Source: Deinococcus phoenicis (GTDB lineage Bacteria; Deinococcota; Deinococci; Deinococcales; Deinococcaceae). Taken from it: a stretch of DNA of 64,000 nt. Shown piece after piece: positions 34,597 through 43,200 of this stretch. The stretch is from assembly GCF_000599865.1 (NCBI RefSeq), contig NZ_JHAC01000032.1:46624-110623 (forward strand). Reading direction: 5' to 3'. Position 1 is the stretch's first letter. Each line of letters starts with the position of its first letter. Under the pieces are notes generated by a model. It searched no databases, was not told where the DNA came from, and saw only the letters and a program-made list of their open reading frames with translations. Made by a program: the position numbers and the translations under genes.

Positions 34597-35700
34597 GTGA
34601 ACCGCGCCGACCTCCTCTCCGACCTCGCCCTGTCGCTGGGCGCAGACGCGGTGGGCTGGGCACCCGCGCACGTTCCAGCGTCGGCGGTGGCCGAATACGC
34701 GGCGTGGCTGGGCGCGGGACGGCATGCGGGCATGGGCTATCTGGAGCGGCAACTTCCGGCCCGCTCGGACCCAGCGAGCCGTCTGGAGGGCGCGGCGAGC
34801 GTGCTGGTGCTGGGCGTCTCGCACGCCTTCGCGGACCCCGGCGTGCCCGCAGGCGGCGTGCGGGTCGGGCAGGTGGCCCGCTACGCCTGGACCCCCGACT
34901 ACCACGACCAGCTCCAGCCCGTCCTGACCCGGCTGGAGCAGGAAGCGGCGCGGCTGGGCGTGCGGGCACGCGGGTATGTGGACCACGGCCCGGTGATGGA
35001 GCGCCTCTTTGCCTCGGGAGCCTTTCTGGGCTGGCGCGGCAAGTCGGGGATGAACATCAGCACCCGGCTGGGGGCCTTCGTGACGCTGGCGGTGCTGCTG
35101 ACCGACCTGCCGTTCGAGGGGCCGCAGGAGGCCCACCCCGACCGCTGCGGGCGCTGCTTCCGCTGCTTGGCCGCCTGCCCCACGAACGCCATCGGGCCTG
35201 ACCGGGCCATCGACGCCCGACGCTGCATTTCCTACCTGACTATCGAACACCGGGGGCCGGTGCCGCCGGAACTGCGCGCCGGGACGGGCGACTGGCTCTT
35301 CGGCTGCGACGTGTGCAGCGAGGTTTGCCCCTGGAGCCAGAAGGCGGGGCCGCTCGCACAACTCCTCAGGCCCGACCCCGAACTGGCACACCCCGACCTG
35401 AGCGCCTTTTTCGGCGTGGGCGAGCGGCAGTTCGAGCGCCGCTTCGCGGGCACCGCCTTCCTGCGCCCCCGCCGCAAGGGCATGGCCCGCAACGCGCTGA
35501 CCGTGCTGGGCAACACCCGTACCCCCGAAGGCTGGCCGCTGCTGCTGGCCGGCGTGCAGGACCCCGCCTGGGAAGTGCGCGAGGCCGCCGCGTGGGCACT
35601 CGGGCAATGGGGCGAGGTGGGGCACCTCCGGCCCCTGCTGGACGACCCCCACGAGGCGGTGCGGAAGGCGGCGGCCCGCTCGTTAGGCATTGCTTCATAA
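34597..35700 (+). CDS. queG: Epoxyqueuosine reductase QueG
   Basis: This 367-aa cobalamin and Fe-S enzyme reduces epoxyqueuosine to queuosine in tRNA. The proposed catalytic Asp129 is in YVDHGPVMER. Two 4Fe-4S clusters are supplied by Cys184/187/190 (CGRCFRC) and Cys194, plus Cys210 and Cys237/240/244 (CDVCSEVCPW). The C-terminus has HEAT-like repeats that bind tRNA (WEVREAAAWALG). The start is a GTG at 34597 with TACTCT 5 nt upstream; the longer in-frame extension is GC-rich junk. Confidence 0.94.
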   Translation: MNRADLLSDLALSLGADAVGWAPAHVPASAVAEYAAWLGAGRHAGMGYLERQLPARSDPASRLEGAASVLVLGVSHAFADPGVPAGGVRVGQVARYAWTPDYHDQLQPVLTRLEQEAARLGVRARGYVDHGPVMERLFASGAFLGWRGKSGMNISTRLGAFVTLAVLLTDLPFEGPQEAHPDRCGRCFRCLAACPTNAIGPDRAIDARRCISYLTIEHRGPVPPELRAGTGDWLFGCDVCSEVCPWSQKAGPLAQLLRPDPELAHPDLSAFFGVGERQFERRFAGTAFLRPRRKGMARNALTVLGNTRTPEGWPLLLAGVQDPAWEVREAAAWALGQWGEVGHLRPLLDDPHEAVRKAAARSLGIAS

Positions 35701-35758
35701 GCCGCCCGCCTGGGTGATCGGCCACGCTTTTCCCTTCCTCTGCATGGTGTCGTGGGCC

Positions 35759-36145
<387 letters not shown>

Positions 36146-36216
36146 CGCAGCGCCGCCGAGTCGGTGAACGACTGCTGAACGCCGGAAGGTGGGGCGGCCC
36201 CGCTACCATAGGAGTG

Positions 36217-37062
36217 ATGCGCCCCCGCCTGTTCCTGCCTGCTGTTCTGCCCACCCTGGCGACCCTGACCCTGACGGCAGCCCTCGCGCAGCCCACGCCG
36301 GTCCTGCGACCCACCGTCACTGCCCGCTATCCCCACGACCGCGCGGCCTTTACCGAGGGGCTGCAATACCTCGGAAACGGGCTGCTGGCCGAGAGTACCG
36401 GGCAGGTGGGCGAGTCGGGGGTGCGGCGGGTGGAGCTGAAAAGCGGGCGGGTGCTGGCGGCGGTCGCCACGCCGCTCGCCAGCGCCTTCGGGGAGGGGGT
36501 GAGCGTGCTGGACGGTGTCGCCTACCACCTGACCTGGCAGTCGGGGCTGGCCTACGCCTTCGACGCCGCGACCCTGCGCGAGGTGGGGCGCTACCGCTAT
36601 CAGGGCGAGGGCTGGGGCCTCACCAACGACGGCAAGAGCCTGATCATGAGTGACGGGTCCAACACGCTGTTCTGGCGCGACCCCCGGACCTTTGCCTTGA
36701 CCCGCACCCTCCGCGTGACCGACGCGGGCCAGCCGGTCAAGAACCTGAACGAGCTGGAATACGTGCAGGGCAGCGTCTACGCCAACGTCTGGCTCACGAA
36801 CCGCATCGCGCGGATCGACCCGAAGAGCGGGAACGTGACGGCCTGGCTCGACGTGACCCCGCTGATGCAGGAGGCCAGCGCCGACGCGGCCCGCGCCGGG
36901 CAGCCCCTCACCTTCGACGACGTGCCCAACGGCGTCGCCTATGTGCCCGAGCGCGGTACCCTGCTGCTGACCGGCAAACGCTGGCCGACCGTGTACGAGG
37001 TGAAGGTGCCGGGCCTGAAGCCGGAGACGGGCACCACCGGGCGGGGCCGGACGGGACGCTGA
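36217..37062 (+). CDS. Secreted glutaminyl-peptide cyclotransferase (glutamine cyclotransferase, plant type)
   Basis: This 281-aa exported protein has a signal peptide ending near TAALAQ. A five-bladed beta-propeller of the bacterial/plant glutaminyl cyclase family follows, converting N-terminal Gln to pyroglutamate. Typical motifs are HDRAAFTEGLQYLGNGLLAESTG, GEGWGLTNDGKSLIMSDGS, LNELEYVQGSVYANVW and a C-terminal PNGVAY with TGKRWPTVYEV. AGGAG and TACCAT both lie within 13 nt of the ATG. Confidence 0.9.
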   Translation: MRPRLFLPAVLPTLATLTLTAALAQPTPVLRPTVTARYPHDRAAFTEGLQYLGNGLLAESTGQVGESGVRRVELKSGRVLAAVATPLASAFGEGVSVLDGVAYHLTWQSGLAYAFDAATLREVGRYRYQGEGWGLTNDGKSLIMSDGSNTLFWRDPRTFALTRTLRVTDAGQPVKNLNELEYVQGSVYANVWLTNRIARIDPKSGNVTAWLDVTPLMQEASADAARAGQPLTFDDVPNGVAYVPERGTLLLTGKRWPTVYEVKVPGLKPETGTTGRGRTGR

Positions 37063-37071
37063 GGCCGGAGA

Positions 37072-37686
37072 CTAGAGCCGCTCCTCCACCGCCCGCCAGA
37101 TGTCGCCGGCCAGGGCATCCACATCGCGGGTGGCGTCCAGCACCAGAAATCGGGCGGGGTCGCGGGCCGCGAGGGTCAGGAAGCCCCCCCGCACGCGGGT
37201 ATGAAAGCCCAGGTCGGCACGTTCCAGGCGGTCGGGGGCACCCCGTGAGGCCGCCCGGCTCAAGCCCACCGCCGGATCGAGGTCGAGCAGCACCGTGAGG
37301 TCGGGCACCAGTCCGCCCGTCACCTCCCGCGTGAGGTCCGCGAGGAAGGCGGCACCCAGCCCCCGCCCGAAGCCCTGGTAGGCCAGACTGGAATCGGCGT
37401 AGCGGTCGCACACCACCACCTCACCACGTGCGAGCGCCGGACGAATCACGTGGGCGACCAGTTGCGCGCGGCTGGCGGAGTACAGCAGGAACTCGGGCAG
37501 CGGGTCGATGCTCAACGCCGGGTCGAGCAGCACTTCGCGGACCCGCGTGCCCAGCGGTGTCCCGCCCGGCTCGCGCGTGACCAGATGCGGCACCCCCGCT
37601 TCCGCCAGCCGCGCCGCCAGCCGCGCGAGCTGCGTACTCTTGCCCGCGCCCTCGGGGCCTTCGAAGGTGATGAAGGGGGGGGTCAT
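37072..37686 (-). CDS. tmk: Thymidylate kinase
   Basis: This 204-aa enzyme phosphorylates dTMP to dTDP. The P-loop is GPEGAGKST (10-18), the TREPGGTPLG substrate loop is near 37-46, and the DRYADSSLAYQG motif starts at Asp94. VTVLLDLDPAVGLSR-like and RLERADLGFH lid segments complete the family pattern. ATG 37686 is chosen over the upstream in-frame start because the family N-terminus (FITFEGPEGAGK) begins there. The convergent glutaminyl cyclase gene ends 9 bp away. Confidence 0.94.
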   Translation of the reverse strand: MTPPFITFEGPEGAGKSTQLARLAARLAEAGVPHLVTREPGGTPLGTRVREVLLDPALSIDPLPEFLLYSASRAQLVAHVIRPALARGEVVVCDRYADSSLAYQGFGRGLGAAFLADLTREVTGGLVPDLTVLLDLDPAVGLSRAASRGAPDRLERADLGFHTRVRGGFLTLAARDPARFLVLDATRDVDALAGDIWRAVEERL

Positions 37687-37771
37687 GCGGCTCCGTGGGC
37701 TGTTGCCCGTGGCCGGTGGCTTGAAGACAGGCCTCCTCTCCAAGCGGCACGCCACACGTCACAGGCCACCC

Positions 37772-38578
<807 letters not shown>

Positions 38579-38585
38579 GGGGTGC

Positions 38586-38591
38586 ATTCTA
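38586..38591 (-). promoter_or_regulatory. -10 hexamer TAGAAT for the Nif3-like gene
   Basis: TAGAAT on the minus strand is 7 nt before the ATG at 38578 and contains the alternative ATG, so it decides the start. Confidence 0.5.
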
Positions 38592-38601
38592 GGCGCGGCA
38601 C

Positions 38602-39000
38602 TCAGGGGGCAACGTTCAGCGGGACGCTTTCATGCCCGCCCGCCACGACCTCCAGCCGGTTCCCGAAGGGATCGCGCAGGAACACCCGCGCCACGCCCGC
38701 CTCCGCGTCCGCGCGGTACGGCACGCCGTGCGCGTCGCAGTGGGCCTGGAAGGCGGCGAGGTCGGGGCACCGCAGCGCCGGATGCCCCTTCTCGCGCGGC
38801 ACAAAATCGGGGGTGACGCCCACATGCAGTTGCCGCCCGTCGGGCAAGGCAAACCAGACCCCACCGCGCGCACGCAGCGCCTCCGGCTTGAGCCGTTCCG
38901 GTAGGCCCAGGAAGACCCCGAAAAAGGCCCGTGCGTCCGCCTCGCAGCCCGCCGGGGCCTCGACCTGGATGTGGTCCAGCCCGGAAATGAGGGTCGTCAT
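38602..39000 (-). CDS. VOC family protein (glyoxalase/bleomycin-resistance fold)
   Basis: The 132-aa single-domain VOC protein has paired beta-alpha-beta modules. LDHIQVEAPAGCEADARAF supplies the first metal His, HVGVTPDF the second, and VFLRDPFGNRLEVV the C-terminal Glu. Likely roles are a dioxygenase-, isomerase- or drug-binding-type protein; the substrate is unknown. TACGCT lies 6 nt before the ATG. Confidence 0.85.
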   Translation of the reverse strand: MTTLISGLDHIQVEAPAGCEADARAFFGVFLGLPERLKPEALRARGGVWFALPDGRQLHVGVTPDFVPREKGHPALRCPDLAAFQAHCDAHGVPYRADAEAGVARVFLRDPFGNRLEVVAGGHESVPLNVAP

Positions 39001-39141
39001 GGACCGAGCGTAGACCCTCCCGCCGGGCTGGCCGCGTGCCTGGGGCAGGAACAGCAGGCCCCTCCAGAGCCATTCTTCAGAAAACGGCCCGCCGCGCCGC
39101 CCATGCGGTACACAGGGAGGAAACGCCGAAAGGGGAACGCG

Positions 39142-39678
39142 ATGAACGAGAACCAGGCCCGCACACACGAGGACCAGACACCCGGGAGCCAGCACCTCCA
39201 GCCGCGTGAGGAAAGCCAGGGCCGCCCCGGCCGCTGGGTGCCGGTGGCGGCGGCGGGCCTGGTGGGGGCCGTCACCGTGACGCTGCTGAACGAGGGCGCG
39301 CGGCGGGTGCTGCCCCACGCCCCCCGCATGGAGGTGATTGGGGAACGTGCCCTCAGCCGCTCCCTGCGGGCCGCGGATGTGCCGCCGCCGCACGGTGAGG
39401 CCCTCTACCGCTGGACCCTGCTGGCAGACATCGTTTCCAACAGCCTGTATTACAGCCTGGTGGGGACCGGGTCGCCCCGGAAGGCCTGGCCGTGGGGCGG
39501 CGCGCTCGGGCTGGCCGCCGGGGTGGGCGGGGCGCTGCTGCCGCGTCCCCTCGGGCTGGGGCGGCAGCCGGGCGAACAGGCCCCGCTGACCCCGCTTCTG
39601 ACAGTGGGCTGGTATCTGGCCGGGGGCCTCGCCGCAGCGGCGACCTACCGGGCCCTGGCAGAGCACGAAGTGGGGTGA
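39142..39678 (+). CDS. Hypothetical membrane protein
   Basis: The 178-aa protein has a polar N-terminus of about 35 residues. About four hydrophobic segments follow: WVPVAAAGLVGAVTVTLL, an LLADIVSNSLYYSLVG region, GGALGLAAGVGGALL and LLTVGWYLAGGLAAAATY. AAAGGGG lies about 8 nt before the ATG. I do not recognise the family. It is followed by a terminator and then the tRNA remnant that marks the island edge. Confidence 0.65.
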   Translation: MNENQARTHEDQTPGSQHLQPREESQGRPGRWVPVAAAGLVGAVTVTLLNEGARRVLPHAPRMEVIGERALSRSLRAADVPPPHGEALYRWTLLADIVSNSLYYSLVGTGSPRKAWPWGGALGLAAGVGGALLPRPLGLGRQPGEQAPLTPLLTVGWYLAGGLAAAATYRALAEHEVG

Positions 39679-39710
39679 GGCGGACAGCGGCCACCACCCC
39701 CGGCGGCAAA

Positions 39711-39746
39711 GAGAAAAACCCCGTCCCAGGACGAGGTTTTTTTCTC
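39711..39746. terminator. Bidirectional terminator between the membrane-protein gene and the tRNA remnant
   Basis: GAGAAAAACCCCGTCC pairs with GGACGAGGTTTTTTTCTC around a short loop. T-runs on one strand and A-runs on the other allow termination both ways. Part of it (AAAACCCCGTCCCAG, 39715-39729) is repeated directly at 39817-39831. Confidence 0.75.
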
Positions 39747-39747
39747 T

Positions 39748-39824
39748 TGGTGGCGATGCCCGGACTTGAACCGGGGACCTAACGATTATAAGTCGTTCGC
39801 TCTAACCAGCTGAGCGAAAACCCC
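39748..39824 (-). tRNA. tRNA-like gene, anticodon UAU, defective 5' acceptor strand (probable att remnant of tRNA-Met/Ile2)
   Basis: On the minus strand a D-arm (GCTC/GAGC), an anticodon stem (AACGA/TCGTT) with loop CTTATAA, a T-arm (CCCGG-TTCAAGT-CCGGG), a 3' acceptor strand CATCGCC, A and CCA are all present. The 5' strand should read GGCGATG but is GGGGTTT, which gives only 4 of 7 pairs. The body resembles CAU-anticodon tRNAs with C34 changed to U. From the D-arm to the 3' end it is intact, as expected for a tRNA 3' fragment duplicated by an integrating element. It is probably not a functional tRNA. Confidence 0.6.
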
Positions 39825-40030
39825 GTCCCAGACAGCATAAAACGGATTTGCCTTGAGTTCAAGAGGCTCAAGAATACACGACATCGGAAGGTCAGGGGTT
39901 CGACGTTCCAGGTGCCGCCCACAGTCCCGCCCATGACTTTTCCCAAACGTCACTGTCCTAGAAAAAGACCGGATGGGACGAAGGTACTCCCACCCCAGCC
40001 TCAAGTTAGCGAAGCCGGAGGTGGGAGGCA

Positions 40031-40065
40031 GTCGTTAGGTCAGCGGTTCGAGTGCCCTGGCCGCC
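40031..40065 (+). repeat. Decayed, inverted copy of the tRNA 3' half
   Basis: The sequence TCGTTAGGTC, then GGTTC-AGT and a terminal GCC, aligns with the anticodon-stem-to-acceptor part of the tRNA at 39748-39824 in the opposite orientation. A shorter T-arm-like copy lies at 39887-39909. They suggest past integration or excision events at the island edge. Confidence 0.45.
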
Positions 40066-40237
40066 TGCTCTCACCGTACAGGCGGCATCTGTATCACCGC
40101 CGTCAGAGGGCGTGGGCTAGGCTAGGGCCAATGGCGCGTTCCCTCTTACTGCGGGCGTGGGCACCCACCCGGCACCAGCTATACCGCAACCCGAGCGATG
40201 ACGTGGGGAGCAGGCCGCTCTCCACTTGAGGTACCCG

Positions 40238-43200
40238 ATGGAGACAGCAACACAGGACCGCGCCCGCCGCCTCTTCCAGTTCCTACAGGAGTTCACGGCG
40301 CTGAAATTCAAACCGCAGCGCACCAGTGACAACGACAGCCTGCTGTGGTTCAGCAACTTGCCGGAGGAGAAGGAGATCGAGCATGCCGCGCGGCTCAGTG
40401 CTCGGGAGGGGACGCCGGACGAGTGGTTGGTCATCCGCAAGCCGAAGCTGCACCCCGCCCCAACGCTGCCCGACTTGTTAGAGCCCTGGGTGAAGGGACC
40501 TCTGGATCAGGCGGACAAGCCCCCGGCAGTTCACACACAGCGGGTGGTGGAGACCCAGATCCTGGACGATGACCTGCTGCCGCAGCGCATCCAGGACACG
40601 CTGTTCCTCGATCAGGAGCCAGAGGTGCTGGCCCTCTGGACGGACTACGAACGGCGCTGGCAGACCTGGGCGGCAGAGGAGCGGCGGGCACGGACCGTGC
40701 AGGCGAAATACCTGCAACTGTTCGACATGCACCAGAAGCTCGCCTCATTCGGGGAGACGTACGAGCTGCGCCTGGGGTTCGGGTACCTCGCGTGGCGCAC
40801 GCCGGATGGCGTGGAGGTGCGCCGCCACCTGCTCACGGCCCAGGCCAACCTGACCTTCGATGCCCTGAACGGCGTGCTGAGTGTCACTGCCGGGGGTGAC
40901 GGGGCGCGTACCACTCTGGAACAGGACATGCTGGAGCCGCACCAGCGACCCCTGACCCAGGTTACCGAGGAAATCCAGAGGGTGCTGGCGGAGGACGGCG
41001 AGGACCTCTGGAGCGAGAACGTGGTGCCGAAGGTCCTGCAACAGTGGGTGAATGCCGTGGAGGGGCGGGGTGTTTATGTCCCAGAGCTGACGCCCCTCTC
41101 GCCGGGCGGCGTGACGTCGAACCCCGTGGTCCACTGGGCACCCGCCCTGATCCTGCGGCGGCGGGGGGAGCGCAGCCTGGGCGCCGCCTACGGGGATATC
41201 CTGCGCAAGCTGCCGGAGCTGGACAGTGTGCCCAGGAACCTCGCCGGATTCATCAGCACCCCGGAGGAACGCCCGGCGGGCGAAGGTACAGGCCAGTCGG
41301 GTGAGGTGTACTTCCCGCTACCCGCCAACGACGCGCAGCTCGACATCATCCGGCGGCTGGGCCGCCAACAGGGCGTGCTGGTTCAGGGGCCGCCCGGCAC
41401 GGGCAAGTCGCACACCATCGTGAACCTCGTCTCGCACCTGCTGGCCACCGACCAGCGGGTACTGGTGACCAGCCACACGGCGCGGGCGCTGAAGGTGCTG
41501 CGGGACAAGTTCCCGGCGGAACTCGCGGCCCTGTGCGTGACCCACCTGCGGGGCGAGGAGGGGGCCAGGGCCATGCTGGAGGGGTCCGTCCAGCAGATTC
41601 TGGAGCGCTCCACCACCCGCGATGCCCGCAAGGAGCGGCAGACCCTGGAACTGCTCTCCGCGCGCCTGGAGACCGACCGTCAGCAGGAAGACCGGCTGCT
41701 GGACACCTTGCGCGACATCCGGGAACGCGAGACGAACACCCTCGACCTGTTCGGCTATCAGGGCACCGCGCAGCGGATCGGGGAGCAGTTGCGGCAGCAG
41801 GAGGCGGCCTTCTCATGGATCGCCGACCTGGTCTCTCCCGACCGTCCTGCTCCCCTGACGGATGCGGAGGCCCTGCGGCTGCTGGCCCTCTTGCGGGACT
41901 TCGGGGAAGGCGAGATCGGGGAGCTGCGGCAGCAGTGGCCGGACACGGCGGCGCTCGTGTCGCCGGAGGAGTTCGTGCGCTTCACCCTGGCTGAGCGGGA
42001 ATCCCAGGCCAGGGCCGAGGAGCATCAGGCGGCGCGGGCGCATCCCCACTACGCCATCCTGCGCGATGCCACCCCGGAGGCCAGGCAGACGCTCCTGGCT
42101 ACGGTGCAGGCCCTGGACGCTGCAGCGGAAACCGGGCGACGTCACCCCAGCATTTGGCTGGGCCGCGCTGTCACCGCGCTGCTCCAGGGCCAGACGAGCC
42201 TCTGGGAGGAGATTCAGTCCCGGACCACCGAGTTGCTCCCCGAGTTGCAGCGCCGCGCGGACTGGCTGGAGCAGACCGGCGTGACGGGGCTTGAGGGCCT
42301 GGACCCGCAGACGGTCCGCAATGACGCAGGGGCAGTGCTGGCGCACCTTGAGGGGGGCGGCAAGTGGGGTGGGCTGTTCGGCAAGCCTGCGGCGGTGAAA
42401 GGGAGGCTCTACCTCAAGGACAGTGTGCGCGTGGGCGGGCGGCCCGCTGAAACGCCGGAGGCACTCCGGGACCTGCTGGAATACCTGGCCCTCACGTCGC
42501 GGCTTGCCCGGCTGGAGGCTGTGTGGCAGGCGGCAGAGGTGCAGACCAGCGGCCCCGTGAAGCTGCGGGTGAGGTACTGGGGCGAGCAGCAGGCGCTCCT
42601 TCAGTCCCTGAGCAACCTGAAGCAGCAGTTGGATCAGGCCCGGCAGGCCGTGGCGGCTCTCCCTGGCCTTCCCCAGCCCCAGTGGTGGGAGCCGGGCGAG
42701 CTGCGGGCACTCGTGCGGGCAGCGCAGGCAGCGGACACCGAGCTTGACGCGCAGGCACGCCGCAAGATGCTGGAGGACCTGCTCCCCAGGCTGGACGTGC
42801 TGCTCACCTCACTGGAGGCCCACCCCGTCGTAGAGGAACTTCGCCAGGCCACCCAGGCCCGCGACAGTGCCGCGTACGGTCAGGCGCACGCCCGCCTACT
42901 GCACCTGACAGCCCGGCGCGAACGGCTGGCCGGGCGTGAAGACTTGCTGGGGAAGCTGCGTTCTGCCGCGCCTGCCTTCGCCGACGAGCTGACGGCCAGC
43001 GCCCGTGAGACCGCGTGGGACGAACGCCTGGGGAACCTAGAAGCCGCGTGGCGCTGGCAGCAGGCAGAGGCCCGCCTCGCGTACCTTGCAAACCCGGATA
43101 CCGAGGTGGACGTCCGCGAGCAATTGGTCCACACTCGCCAGCGCATCCGCGACACGCTGCGCGACCTCGCCGCGACCCATGCATGGAAGAACACGTTAGA

